From Lautropia sp. (GTDB taxonomy: Bacteria > Pseudomonadota > Gammaproteobacteria > Burkholderiales > Burkholderiaceae_E): a stretch of 64,000 bases of DNA. Position numbers and translations under genes: made by a program. The stretch spans positions 186,001 to 250,000 of the forward strand of contig JAUMUG010000002.1 in assembly GCA_030530775.1 (NCBI GenBank), given 5' to 3'. This document shows, piece after piece, positions 37,385-47,329 of this stretch (positions within the stretch are counted from its first letter, which is position 1; every line of letters begins with the position of its first letter). The notes below the pieces were generated by a model. It was not told the DNA's origin and ran no database searches. It saw nothing but the letters and a program-made list of their open reading frames with translations.

Positions 37385-40300
37385 TCAATGCCCCGCTTTC
37401 GCCCCATCATACCGAGATGGACGAAACCGTCGGGACTTATCCAAGGACGCCCGCCCACACAACCGAAGCACCCATTGCCGCAGCCGTTCCAACGACAGAT
37501 AGATAGCCGGGGTGGTATATAGGGTGATGAGTTGACTGACGGCCAGGCCACCGATGATGGTCAGGCCGAGTGGGCGACGCATTTCTCCGCCATCACCCAG
37601 GCCCAGTGCCAAAGGGATGGCCCCCAGCAGTGCGGCGAGATTGGTCATCAAGATCGGGCGCAGACGCTGACCAGCGGCCTGCAGAATGGCGACGGCGGCA
37701 TCGAGCCGTTCATCGCGCTGCTTCTTGAGCGCCACGTCGATCATCAGGATACCGTTCTTCATGACGACACCGATCAGCAGGAAAAGGCCCAGCAGTGCAA
37801 TCAGACTGAAAGAGGTGTTGCTGAGCTTCAAGGCCAGCAATGCACCAATGCCGGCGGAAGGCACCGTGGACAGCACGGTGATGGGATGCAACAGGCTTTC
37901 GTAGACGATCCCCAGCACCAGATAAACAGTGAGCACCACACCCAGTATCAGCCAGCCCTGCCCCTCTGAGGAGGCGATGGCCTTGGGTCGACCATCGTCA
38001 CCATCGATATCGGCTATCACGGTGGCGGGCATGCGGATATCCATGATGCTCTGGTTCACCGCGGCCAGCGCCTCTTCATCGGTGATGCCGGGTGCCACCG
38101 AGAAACCGATGACGGAGGCCGAAAACTGATCGACGTGCCGTTCTCGATCGCGCACCATACCAAAGCGCCAGGTGGCGATTTCGGACAGCGCGACCGAGGC
38201 GCCACTGCTGGTGGTGATCTGTACCCGTTCCAGTGCCAGCGGATTCTCGGTATAGCGCGCCGATACCTCCATCACGACACGATACTGGCTGGTGTCGCGA
38301 TAAATGGTGGCCACCTGTCGCTGTGAGAAGGAATTGCTGAGCGCCGCCGAAATATCGGTCAACGACACACCGAGCCGGCGTGCCGCACTGCGGTCGATAT
38401 CCAGTTCCACCTGCCGGGTGTCCGCGCCCCGGTCATAGGTGACGTTGGTCAGCTCTGACAGCTCCGACAGCGCACGACCCAACTTCACACTCCATTCCCG
38501 CAGCAGATCGACATCACTGGATTTCATCACGATCTGGTGATCGTCATCGCTGCCGAAGCGTGGTGGTGTCAATTGCAGATCCTGCTGCACGCGCCCGACC
38601 AGCATCGCACCGGCTATCGGCGGCGCATTCAGGCGCAACCGGTCCGCCACCTGCCGTGCGCTCGCATCACGTTCGGACAGGGGCTTGAGCGTGATCGTCA
38701 ATTGCGCGTTGGTGAGCCCCCGGTTGCCGCCGCTGGTCCCCGCCACATCCTGTACCGCCGGATCCGACAGAATCCATTTCCGGTAGCGTTCGATACGCGG
38801 CTGCATCACCTGAAACGAGAAGCCGTCATCACCGCGTATAAAGGCTTCGATCACGCCGGTGTCCTGCTCGGGAAAATCGCTGCGCGGCATGCTGGCAAAC
38901 AGCCAGACACTGGCGCCGATCAGCCCCACCAGCGCCAGCACCACCAACCACGCATGATGCAGAGCGACCTGCAGTGATTGTTCGTAGAGCGCTTGCAAAC
39001 CCTGGAAATAAGCAGCATGGGCACGCATCCAGCGGTTTTCCGAAGGAACTGCATCGGCATCATTTTGCCTTGCTGAAAACTCGTGAACGTTCCTCGCCGG
39101 GTGTTCCACATCCACGGACTCGAATTGGCCCGGCACCGCCCGCCGATCGGCATCGATCCGCTCCGCTGCCATTCCCGTACCGGAAACGACGGGCATCGAC
39201 GCCGCCGGTCCAACGCGCCGACGGCCGTTGCCCGGCACGACGGCCCCCCGCTTCGGCAACACATGTGCACACAGCGCCGGCGTCAGGCTGATGGACACCA
39301 GCAGCGAGATGAGTAGCGCGGCAGCCAACGTGATCGAGAATTCGCGAAAGAGCCGCTCGATGATGCCGCCCATGAATAGCACGGCCACGAAAACCACCAC
39401 CAGGGCGATGTTCATCGCCAGCAGGGTGAAACCGACCTCACCGGCACCACGCATGGCGGCCCGATAAGGTGACAAACCTTTTTCGGTATGGCGTGCGATA
39501 TTTTCCAGCACGACGATGGCGTCATCCACGACCAGGCCGGCCGCCACCACCAGTGCCATCACACTGAGGTTGTTGAGCGAAAAACCCGCCAGGTAGATGA
39601 CGGCGAAGGTGCCGACCAGCGATACCGGAATCACGGCCGCGGGAATCAACGCCAGGCGCAGGCGGGCTACGAACAGCCAGACCACCGCCACCACGATCAA
39701 ACAGGAAATCACCAGCGTGATCTGCGCTTCCCGCAGGCTGCCACGGATACCCAGCGAGCGGTCCATGACGATGTCGAGATCGGCCTGGGCGGGCAGCAGC
39801 GCCCGCAGCGAAGGCAATTCGGCCTTGATTTCGTCGATGGTGGCCACCACGTTGGCATCGGGCTGACGGCTGATACGCGCGATGATCGCCGGCCGATCAT
39901 TGTGGAAACCGCTGGTATAGCGATCCTCGACCGAATCCTTCACCTCGGCCACATCACCCAGCCGCACCGGCGCACCGTTCTGCCAGCGCAGCACCAGCTG
40001 CGAAAAATCGGCGGCGTTCTGCAGCGTCCTGCCAGTGGACACCAACCAGCGATGCTGCCCGTTTTCGATGAACCCCTGCGGCGCATCGGAGTTGGCGCCG
40101 GCCACCACCTGACGCGCATCTTCCAGTGACAAGCCCTGCGCGATCAGCGCACTCGGCTCGAAACCGATGCGCACGGCCGGCAGCGATGCGCCGCCCAGCG
40201 ACACCTCACCCACGCCCTGCACCCGCGAGAGTTTCTGCACCAGCACATTGGTGGCCACGTCATACAGCTCACCCGGCGACAGCACGTTGGACGACAGCGC

Positions 40301-40726
40301 CAGCGCCAGAATCGGTGCGGTGGACGGGTTGATTTTCTTGAAGCTGGGCCGGTTCGGCATGCCCGGCGGCAGCTGATCGATGACACCGTTGATGGCGGCC
40401 TGCACCTCACGTGCCGCTTCGTTCAGGTTGCGATCGATGTCGAAGATCATCCGGACTTCGGTACTGCCCTGCGAGCTGGACGAAGAGATACTGTCCAGCC
40501 CCGGAAGCGATCCCAGGGCACGTTCCAGCGGCCCGGCCACCGTCGAGGCAATACTCTCGGGGCTTGCGCCCGGCAGACTGGCACTCACCACGATCGCCGG
40601 GAAATCCACCTGCGGCAGTGGCGACACCGGCAGCAACCGCCACGACAGCAGACCGGCCAGCAAAATCGCCAGGGCCAACATGGTGCTGCCAACCGGCCGC
40701 CGGATGAAGGGGCGCGAGGGATTCAT
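37385..40726 (-). CDS. RND efflux permease, MdtC/MuxC type
   Basis: This is the second of two inner-membrane RND pumps that together form a heteromeric MdtBC-like transporter. It has 1113 residues from ATG 40726, beginning NPSRPFIRRPVGSTMLALAI. Family blocks include LPQVDFPAIVVSASLPGASP, LVVAAGLVVDDAIVVLENIARH (helix 4, with the proton-relay Asp residues) and SLIALLGLFLLIGVVMKNGILMIDVAL. About 60 extra hydrophilic residues are inserted between helices 6 and 7 (roughly 500-570, beginning after CAHVLPKRGAVV), where most RND pumps have only a short cytoplasmic helix. It overlaps the first permease gene by ATGA, so the pair is translationally coupled. Confidence 0.93.
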   Translation of the reverse strand: MNPSRPFIRRPVGSTMLALAILLAGLLSWRLLPVSPLPQVDFPAIVVSASLPGASPESIASTVAGPLERALGSLPGLDSISSSSSQGSTEVRMIFDIDRNLNEAAREVQAAINGVIDQLPPGMPNRPSFKKINPSTAPILALALSSNVLSPGELYDVATNVLVQKLSRVQGVGEVSLGGASLPAVRIGFEPSALIAQGLSLEDARQVVAGANSDAPQGFIENGQHRWLVSTGRTLQNAADFSQLVLRWQNGAPVRLGDVAEVKDSVEDRYTSGFHNDRPAIIARISRQPDANVVATIDEIKAELPSLRALLPAQADLDIVMDRSLGIRGSLREAQITLVISCLIVVAVVWLFVARLRLALIPAAVIPVSLVGTFAVIYLAGFSLNNLSVMALVVAAGLVVDDAIVVLENIARHTEKGLSPYRAAMRGAGEVGFTLLAMNIALVVVFVAVLFMGGIIERLFREFSITLAAALLISLLVSISLTPALCAHVLPKRGAVVPGNGRRRVGPAASMPVVSGTGMAAERIDADRRAVPGQFESVDVEHPARNVHEFSARQNDADAVPSENRWMRAHAAYFQGLQALYEQSLQVALHHAWLVVLALVGLIGASVWLFASMPRSDFPEQDTGVIEAFIRGDDGFSFQVMQPRIERYRKWILSDPAVQDVAGTSGGNRGLTNAQLTITLKPLSERDASARQVADRLRLNAPPIAGAMLVGRVQQDLQLTPPRFGSDDDHQIVMKSSDVDLLREWSVKLGRALSELSELTNVTYDRGADTRQVELDIDRSAARRLGVSLTDISAALSNSFSQRQVATIYRDTSQYRVVMEVSARYTENPLALERVQITTSSGASVALSEIATWRFGMVRDRERHVDQFSASVIGFSVAPGITDEEALAAVNQSIMDIRMPATVIADIDGDDGRPKAIASSEGQGWLILGVVLTVYLVLGIVYESLLHPITVLSTVPSAGIGALLALKLSNTSFSLIALLGLFLLIGVVMKNGILMIDVALKKQRDERLDAAVAILQAAGQRLRPILMTNLAALLGAIPLALGLGDGGEMRRPLGLTIIGGLAVSQLITLYTTPAIYLSLERLRQWVLRLCGRASLDKSRRFRPSRYDGAKAGH

Positions 40727-43700
40727 GCCGTCTTCCGCCACCAGCGGCCAAGCCGCGCAAAGAACAGATAGACCACCGGTGTGGTGTAGAGCGTCAGCAC
40801 CTGGCTGACCAACAGACCACCGACCATCACCAGACCCAACGGCTGCCGCAATTCGGCACCGGAGCCCTGGGCCAGCATCAACGGTACCGCCCCCAGCAAG
40901 GCCGCCATCGTCGTCATCAGAATCGGCCGGAAACGCAACAGCGCTGCCTGATGAATCGCCTCACGCTCCGGGAGCCGCTGATGCCGCTCGGCCTCCAGCG
41001 CAAAATCCACCATCATGATGCCGTTCTTCTTCACCAGCCCGATCAGGAGCACGATACCGATCACCGCCACCATATCGAGCGCGGCACCGCTGAGCAGCAG
41101 TGCCGCCAACGCACCGACCGTGGCCGACGGCAAGGTCGACAGAATCGTGATCGGATGAATCGCGCTTTCGTACAGAATGCCGAGCACCAGATACATCGTG
41201 ACCACCGCGGCCAGAATCAGCCACAGCGTATTCGCCAGCGATGCACGATAGGCTTCGGCCGCCCCCTGGAAACGGGTCTCGATGGCAGCCGGCCATTCCA
41301 GCTGTCGCTGCACGGCTTCGACCGCGGCCACCGCGTCACCCAGCGAATGGCCCTTGGCCAGATTGAAGGACATATTGGCTGCCGGGAACTGCGACTGGTG
41401 ATTGACGACGATCGGCGCCTTGCGCTGATGCCATCGGGTCACGGCCGACAAAGCCACCGGCGCGCCATCACCACCAGCCACGAAAACCTGATCCAACGCC
41501 GCCATGCCCTGCGCCAACGCCGGGTTCTGCTCCAGTACCACCCGATACTGATTCGACTGCGTGAACATCGTCGAAATCTGCCGCTGCGCAAAGGCATTCT
41601 GCAGTGCCTCGGTAATGCTCTGCACCCGGATGCCCAGGCGCGACGCGGCCGCGCGGTCGATCTCGATGTAGGCCTGCCGGCCATCATTCTGCAGATCGCT
41701 GCCCAGATCGGTCAGTTCGGGACGTTGAGCCAATGCCTGCTGCAATTTCGGCACCCAGCTCGCCAGCAATTCGCGATTCGGTGTACTGAGTGTGAATTGA
41801 TACTGTGCGCGGCTGATACGATCCTCGATCGACAATTCCTGCACCGGCTGGAACCAGACCCCGATGTCCTGCTGCTCCGGCGGACGCTCGGCCATTTTCC
41901 GGCGCAGCCGCCCGATCACCGTCTGGACATCGTCCGAACGCTCGTCGTGCGATTTCAGATTCAGCAGCATCCGCCCGGTATTCAGTGCCGGGTTGTTGCC
42001 GTCCACACCGATGAAGGACGACAGACTCTCGACATCCGGATCTTCGAGCACCAGACGCGCCACCTCCTCCTGCCGCTTCAGCATGGCCTGATAGGAAATC
42101 TGTCCCGGCGCCTGCGTCACCACCTGAATGACACCGCTGTCCTGCACCGGAAAGAAGCCCTTGGGCACCGCAAAGTACAACAGAACCGTCGCGGCGACGG
42201 TGGCCAGCATCACCAACATCATCAGCGCCTGATGATTCAGCACATGAGTCAGGCTGCGATCATAGAGAGCGATGACACGATCGAGAAACCCTGTCCGGGG
42301 CGCATCATGATCTGCAGATGCGTCTCGGACAGCCGCCTGCGCGGACGGACGACATGGATCATGCTCCCCCCGGTCACTGGGCTGGACAGGGATGCAAAGG
42401 GCCGTTTCGGTTGTGCTGCGTGCGAAGGTGTCCGCACCAGAATCAGCACCACGTTGATTTGTGACCTCATCATATTCGGAATACCCCTGTCCCCGTTGGA
42501 CGGCGGGCGTTTTCCTTTCCCCGGCACCGGTGCCGTGCCCAACGGCCACCTCGCCCATCATCCGCGCCGACATCATCGGCGTCAGCGTCAGCGAAACGAT
42601 CAGCGAAATGCCAATGGCCACCGCCAGCGTCACGGCGAATTCATGGAACAATCGGCCGGCGACATCGCCCATGAACAGCAGCGGAATCAGCACCGCGATC
42701 AGCGAGACGGTCAGCGAGATCAGGGTGAAGCCGATTTCGCGGGCGCCATCCAGTGCGGCCTGCATCGCCGATTTGCCCATTTCACGATGGCGTGCAATGT
42801 TTTCCATCATCACAATGGCATCATCGACCACGAAGCCGGTTGCAATGGTCAGCGCCATCAGGCTGAGATTGTTCAGCGAATACCCCAGCAGATACATCAC
42901 GGCAAAGGTTCCGACCAGCGAAATCGGCACCGCCACCGCCGGGATCAGCGTGGTGCGTACCGAGCGCAGAAACAGCAAGGTCACCAGCACCACCAGCCCC
43001 ACGGCCAGCAGCAGCTCCTTCTGCACATCACGCACCGAAGCACGGATGCTCTGGGTACGATCGGTCAGAATACGCACGTCGACACTGGCCGGCAGCGTGG
43101 CCGTCAGCTGCGGCAACAGCTGCCGGATGCGGTCGGCCACCTCGATCACATTGGCATCGGGCTGGCGCTGCACATTGATCAGAATGGCCCGCTCGGCGTC
43201 GGCCCAGGCGGCCAGAAAGCGGTCCTCCGGCCCTTCGACGATACTGGCCACATCGCCCAGGCGCAGCGGTGCACCGTTCTGCCAGCTGACGATCAGGGAT
43301 TCATATTGCTCGACGGTATCGAGCTGATCGTTTGCATCCAGAATGGTGCTGCGCACCGGCCCATCGAAACTGCCTTTGGGCAGATTGGCATTGGCCGCCG
43401 CGATCACCGATTGCAAATCGGCGAGCGTCAGGCCGGCCTGCGACAGCGCAGTGGCATCGGCCCGCACCCGGATGGCGGGACGCTGGCCACCGGCCAGGCT
43501 CACCAGGCCCACCCCCTGCACCTGCGCCAGCTTTTGTGCCATCCGGGTGTCGACCAGATCGTGCACCCGCGGCAGCGGCAGGGTTTCGGAACTGACGGCC
43601 AGCGTCAGAATCGGTGTATCGGCCGGATTGACCTTGCGATAGAGCGGCGGCGACGGCATGCTGCCGGGCAACAGGCTCTTGGCATTGTCGATGGCCGACT

Positions 43701-44025
43701 GCACGTCCTGCTCGACCACGCCCATATCGCTGTCCAGCGAGAACTGCAGCGTGATGACCGATACCCCGGCCCCACTGCTCGACGACATTTGCTTCAGGCC
43801 GGAAATCTGCCCGAGATTGCGCTCCAGCGGTGCGGTGATGGTACGCGCCACGGTATCGGGGCCGGCCCCCGGCTGATACGAAAACACTTGGAGCACCGGA
43901 TAGTCGACCTGCGGCAGGGCCGCCACCGGCAGCATGCGCCAGGCCAGCATCCCCGCCACCAGCATCGCCAGCATCAGCAAGGAGGTGGCGATCGGACGCT
44001 GAATGAAGATGCGCGAGAAGTTCAT
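40723..44025 (-). CDS. RND efflux permease, MdtB/MuxB type
   Basis: This is the first RND permease of the operon, 1100 residues. It starts MNFSRIFIQRPIATSLLMLA and contains LPQVDYPVLQVFSYQPGAGP, TIATGFVVDDAIVMMENIARHRE (helix 4) and VAVIGIVLLIGLVKKNGIMMVDFAL. Like its partner it has a long hydrophilic insert (about 75 residues, around 490-585) in the loop after SLTPMMSARMM and before helix 7. Proton-driven export of bile-salt- or novobiocin-like compounds is expected from MdtABC homologues. It overlaps both the adaptor gene upstream and the partner permease downstream by four bases. Confidence 0.94.
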   Translation of the reverse strand: MNFSRIFIQRPIATSLLMLAMLVAGMLAWRMLPVAALPQVDYPVLQVFSYQPGAGPDTVARTITAPLERNLGQISGLKQMSSSSGAGVSVITLQFSLDSDMGVVEQDVQSAIDNAKSLLPGSMPSPPLYRKVNPADTPILTLAVSSETLPLPRVHDLVDTRMAQKLAQVQGVGLVSLAGGQRPAIRVRADATALSQAGLTLADLQSVIAAANANLPKGSFDGPVRSTILDANDQLDTVEQYESLIVSWQNGAPLRLGDVASIVEGPEDRFLAAWADAERAILINVQRQPDANVIEVADRIRQLLPQLTATLPASVDVRILTDRTQSIRASVRDVQKELLLAVGLVVLVTLLFLRSVRTTLIPAVAVPISLVGTFAVMYLLGYSLNNLSLMALTIATGFVVDDAIVMMENIARHREMGKSAMQAALDGAREIGFTLISLTVSLIAVLIPLLFMGDVAGRLFHEFAVTLAVAIGISLIVSLTLTPMMSARMMGEVAVGHGTGAGERKTPAVQRGQGYSEYDEVTNQRGADSGADTFARSTTETALCIPVQPSDRGEHDPCRPSAQAAVRDASADHDAPRTGFLDRVIALYDRSLTHVLNHQALMMLVMLATVAATVLLYFAVPKGFFPVQDSGVIQVVTQAPGQISYQAMLKRQEEVARLVLEDPDVESLSSFIGVDGNNPALNTGRMLLNLKSHDERSDDVQTVIGRLRRKMAERPPEQQDIGVWFQPVQELSIEDRISRAQYQFTLSTPNRELLASWVPKLQQALAQRPELTDLGSDLQNDGRQAYIEIDRAAASRLGIRVQSITEALQNAFAQRQISTMFTQSNQYRVVLEQNPALAQGMAALDQVFVAGGDGAPVALSAVTRWHQRKAPIVVNHQSQFPAANMSFNLAKGHSLGDAVAAVEAVQRQLEWPAAIETRFQGAAEAYRASLANTLWLILAAVVTMYLVLGILYESAIHPITILSTLPSATVGALAALLLSGAALDMVAVIGIVLLIGLVKKNGIMMVDFALEAERHQRLPEREAIHQAALLRFRPILMTTMAALLGAVPLMLAQGSGAELRQPLGLVMVGGLLVSQVLTLYTTPVVYLFFARLGRWWRKTA

Positions 44026-45503
44026 CGTGCCGACATGCCCGCCGGTACGGTCGAAGGAGAGACAGCGGCTTCAGCGCCCGGCGACGCCGGCGTCCGGCCC
44101 CCCGGAGGGGGCGAGTGCGGCATCGACCCATCTTGCGGCGAGGCACCCTGCGGCCGTGCTCCCCGGGGAGCATCACCGCGGCGGGAAGCAGGCGCTGCCT
44201 CGTCCGGACCGGCTGCCGCTTCAGCACCACCAGGTACGGTGCCGTCCACCGTACCATCCGCCGTTTCATCGGCAGTCCCTCCCAGTACCGCATTCGGATC
44301 ACCCGGCAAGGATTCGACGATCTTGACGGCACGGCCGTTGCGCAGCTGATCAAGCCCTTCGAGTACCACCTGATCACCGGCCTTCAATCCTTCCAGGATC
44401 TCGACGCGATCACCGGCGCTGGCCCCCAGGCGTACAGTCTGCACATAGGCTTTGTCGTCGCGGACCACGTAGACGTAATCACCCTGGGTGCCGAACTGCA
44501 CGGTATCGACCGGCACGCTCAACGCGTCGGACAAGGTCTCCAGATAAAGCCGGACATTGACGAATTGATTGGGGAACAAATTTTCCTTGGGGTTGTCGAA
44601 ACGCGCCCGCACCCGCAGCGAACCGGTGGTGGTATCGATCTGGTTGTCGAGCGTGGTGACGCGCCCCTCGGCCAGCCGGCGCTGCTCGGAGCGGTCCCAG
44701 GCTTCGACCTTCAGCCCCTGGGCACCCGCGGCCGACACTGCATCGCGCAGTGCCTGCAACTGCACTTCCGGCACGCTGAACAGGACCGAAATCGGATCGG
44801 TCTGGATGATACTGACCAGACCATCGGCCGTGTTGGGGCCGATCAAGCTGCCCACATTGACCCGCAGCAGACCCAGGCGGCCATCGACCGGTGCCTCGAT
44901 CCGGGTGTATTCGAGCTGCAGACGGGCACTGTCGACCTTGGCCCGGTCGGTCTCAGCGCGGCCTTCGAGCTGGCGCACCAGTGCACGCTGGCTGTCGAGC
45001 TGCTGTCGGGCGATCGAATCCTGCTCGAACAACTGTTCATAGCGGGCCAGATCACGTTTGGCATTCAGCAGTTCGGCCCGGTTCTGCACCTGCTGGCCCC
45101 GTGCCTCGGCCAGGGCGGCCTTCAGGCTGCGTGGATCGATTTCGGCCAGCAGCTGGCCGGCCTTGACGTGTTGCCCTTCTTCGAAGCTCACCCGCGCCAG
45201 CCGGCCCTCCACCTGCGGCAGGACCGTGACGGTGTTGTAGGAAGTGACCGTGCCCACCGCACGGATCAGCACCGTGAAAGCGCCCTGCTCGACCGGCACG
45301 GTGGCTACCGTCGCCGGCCCGCCCCTCATACCCGGCGGGCCTCCCGGAGGTCCTCCGGGGGGGCCTCCGGCTGGAGCGCCCATGGTCCGGGAAGCAGGCT
45401 TCAACACCCAGAGCCACAGTCCGCCTCCCATCACGATCAGAACCAACAAAGTCACCAGGATGACCGAACGACGACGGGCACCGGTTTGGGCAGCAGCAGG
45501 CAT
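44022..45503 (-). CDS. RND efflux periplasmic adaptor (MdtA type)
   Basis: This is the membrane-fusion protein linking the RND pumps to the outer-membrane channel, 493 residues from ATG 45503. A signal anchor SVILVTLLVLIVMGGGLWLW is followed by a Gly/Pro-rich run of GGPP units. The lipoyl half-motifs (GTVTSYNTVTVLPQVEGRL and TRIEAPVDGRLGLLRVNVG), a coiled-coil hairpin rich in Arg/Gln/Leu, and the beta-barrel with VRARFDNPKENLFPNQFVN follow. About 75 C-terminal residues are low-complexity Pro/Ala/Gly/Arg and unlike the family. The start is uncertain because no strong ribosome-binding site is visible; 45569 is possible. Confidence 0.92.
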   Translation of the reverse strand: MPAAAQTGARRRSVILVTLLVLIVMGGGLWLWVLKPASRTMGAPAGGPPGGPPGGPPGMRGGPATVATVPVEQGAFTVLIRAVGTVTSYNTVTVLPQVEGRLARVSFEEGQHVKAGQLLAEIDPRSLKAALAEARGQQVQNRAELLNAKRDLARYEQLFEQDSIARQQLDSQRALVRQLEGRAETDRAKVDSARLQLEYTRIEAPVDGRLGLLRVNVGSLIGPNTADGLVSIIQTDPISVLFSVPEVQLQALRDAVSAAGAQGLKVEAWDRSEQRRLAEGRVTTLDNQIDTTTGSLRVRARFDNPKENLFPNQFVNVRLYLETLSDALSVPVDTVQFGTQGDYVYVVRDDKAYVQTVRLGASAGDRVEILEGLKAGDQVVLEGLDQLRNGRAVKIVESLPGDPNAVLGGTADETADGTVDGTVPGGAEAAAGPDEAAPASRRGDAPRGARPQGASPQDGSMPHSPPPGGRTPASPGAEAAVSPSTVPAGMSAR

Positions 45504-45912
45504 GGGCAGGCATACAGATCGAAACAAAGAGCTCCAATCATACGGTGCGGCCCCCAAGCCTACCCTCATTTCGGTAATATCTTTACATTGGCGCATGGCC
45601 CGGTTGGTGTCATACCAACAGCTCGCTGCGTTCAGGCCACCCATCGGCCCGCATACCGATGTCGACATCGTCGGTTTTCACGGCCCCGCTGCCCACTGTC
45701 GTCGACAATGGCGGGCATGCCCGATGCAAGAGCGGCATCAGCAGCCCCGTCGGCACCTTCGCGCCGCCATGGCGGGGTGGCGGACGGGGCACCGGCCTGC
45801 CACCCTGCTGTACATCTGGAATGCGAAGTCGTCGAAAGTGCGTGGCGCGGCATCATCCGAACCCATGGCCCGGCTCCTTTGCATGGTTCAACCCCAGGAT
45901 TTCACACCGTTC
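45504..45912. other. Divergent spacer between the efflux operon and bamE
   Basis: No gene is visible. It must contain promoters for both the efflux operon and bamE. The only clear pattern is an inverted repeat GTTGGT-N5-ACCAAC at 45603-45619. No regulatory gene for the pump (two-component or TetR) is adjacent, and fur, a common bamE neighbour in related bacteria, is absent. Confidence 0.45.
45603..45619. promoter_or_regulatory. Inverted repeat, candidate operator
   Basis: GTTGGT (45603-45608), GTCAT, ACCAAC (45614-45619), a perfect 6-bp dyad with a five-base centre, 100 bases before the adaptor gene of the RND operon. It has the size of a repressor half-site pair, but no regulator can be named. 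Confidence 0.4.
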
Positions 45913-46335
45913 ATGCCTATCCCGTTTTCCCGATCATCGACTGCGCTGTTGCTGACCGCCTTACTGGCCACTCTGAACGCAGGCTGTGCCTCCGACCGTT
46001 CGAGCAGCGGTTTCCTGAAGCCTTATCGTTTCTCGATTCCGCAGGGCAATTACGTCAGTCAGGAAATGCTGGACGAAGTAAAGGAAGGCATGAACCGGGA
46101 TCAGGTGCGCCTGATGATCGGCACCCCTCTGTTGACCGACGTGTTTCACCCCAACCGCTGGGACTATGTGTTCCGCTTCCAGTACCCGAACGGTGACTCG
46201 GAACTGCGCCGGGTGATCGTGTTCTTCGAAGACGAACGGGTCAGCGAGATCAGACACGACAAGCTGCCGCAGACCGATGACCCGAATGATCCGGCATTGC
46301 CCGGCTACCAACCTTCCAAGGAATCCGACGCATGA
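45913..46335 (+). CDS. bamE: Outer-membrane assembly lipoprotein BamE
   Basis: This small lipoprotein of the BAM complex stabilises BamD and helps beta-barrel insertion. It has 140 residues from ATG 45913. The signal peptide LLLTALLATLNAGCAS gives a lipobox with Cys near residue 25. The SmpA/OmlA domain has GNYVSQEMLDEVKEGMNRDQVR, IGTPLLTDVFHPNRWDYVF and RVIVFFEDERV. The stop overlaps the dapB start in ATGA. Confidence 0.95.
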   Translation: MPIPFSRSSTALLLTALLATLNAGCASDRSSSGFLKPYRFSIPQGNYVSQEMLDEVKEGMNRDQVRLMIGTPLLTDVFHPNRWDYVFRFQYPNGDSELRRVIVFFEDERVSEIRHDKLPQTDDPNDPALPGYQPSKESDA

Positions 46336-47129
46336 TGAAGATTGCCATTGCGGGCGCCTCGGGCCGCATGGGGCGCACCCTGATCGAAACCGTGCTGGCT
46401 TCGGCCGATATGCAGTTGCATGCCGCTTTCGATCGGGCCGACAGCCCGGCGCTCGGCACCGACCCGGCCGCCTTTCTGGGTCAGGCCACTGGCCTGTCGA
46501 TCACCTCGGACCTGGACAGAGGGCTGCCGGGTTGCGATGCCCTGATCGATTTCACCCGCCCCGCAGCCACTCGCGAGTATCTGTCGGCCTGCGTGCGTCA
46601 TGGCGTGGCGATGGTGATCGGCACCACCGGCTTCGACGACACGGACAGGCAGCAGCTGGCCGAGTCCGCCAAATTGATCCCGATCGTGCAAGCCCCCAAC
46701 ATGAGCCCGGGTGTCAACATAGCCATCCGGCTGATCGAACTGGCGACCCAGGCGCTGAAGGATTACGACATCGAAGTGATCGAGGCCCATCATCGGCACA
46801 AGGTCGATGCCCCGTCGGGAACTGCGCTGGCCATCGGTGACGCCATCGCTGGCCAGTTGGGCAAGCCGCTGAAAGATATCGGCGTATTCGCCCGCGAAGG
46901 CCACACCGGTCCGCGTGCCGCCGGCAGCATCGGCTTTTCGACCATCCGGGGCGGCGACATCGTCGGTGACCATACCGTGATGTTTGCCGGCCCCGGCGAG
47001 CAGATCGAAATCCGCCACCGTGCCACCAACCGGATGCACTATGCCGACGGCAGCATGAAAGCCTGTCGTTTTCTGGCCGGCAGGACCCACGGCCTCTTCA
47101 CGATGCGCGACGTGCTCGGATTGGATTGA
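46332..47129 (+). CDS. dapB: 4-hydroxy-tetrahydrodipicolinate reductase
   Basis: This is the NAD(P)H-dependent reductase of the diaminopimelate/lysine pathway, 265 residues. The Rossmann motif GASGRMGRTLIE is at the N-terminus, the substrate-binding loop EAHHRHKVDAPSGTALAIG is in the middle, and FTIRGGDIVGDHTVMF-like sequence follows. The start overlaps bamE by four bases (a second ATG follows at once), as in other betaproteobacteria. No other dap gene is nearby. Confidence 0.97.
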   Translation: MMKIAIAGASGRMGRTLIETVLASADMQLHAAFDRADSPALGTDPAAFLGQATGLSITSDLDRGLPGCDALIDFTRPAATREYLSACVRHGVAMVIGTTGFDDTDRQQLAESAKLIPIVQAPNMSPGVNIAIRLIELATQALKDYDIEVIEAHHRHKVDAPSGTALAIGDAIAGQLGKPLKDIGVFAREGHTGPRAAGSIGFSTIRGGDIVGDHTVMFAGPGEQIEIRHRATNRMHYADGSMKACRFLAGRTHGLFTMRDVLGLD

Positions 47130-47282
47130 ACTGAACACAGCCCCATCACCGACGCTTCTGCTGCCATCGCAGCGAAGCCGGGTCCAGCCCGGACGCGGTG
47201 CCGATCCACGAGCGGGTCGCGCACGGAGGGCATTTCCACACATCCAGTGTACCCGGCGCTTTCGGCACGACGGATGTTCCGG

Positions 47283-47319
47283 TGCCCCGATATTTCCGAG
47301 TGCCGGATGTTTCGGGGCA
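47283..47319. repeat. Inverted repeat between convergent dapB and dsbD
   Basis: TGCCCCGA (47283-47290) and TCGGGGCA (47312-47319) pair perfectly across 21 bases. It sits in the 200-base gap where dapB and dsbD converge, so it may act as a shared transcription barrier, although neither side has a good T-run. Confidence 0.4.
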
Positions 47320-47329
47320 ACCAGTGTTT

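Noticed and set aside
45330..45400. GGTCCTCC-type repeats in the adaptor gene as a CRISPR or regulatory repeat
   Set aside because: They encode the Gly/Pro-rich linker of the membrane-fusion protein and have a three-codon period.
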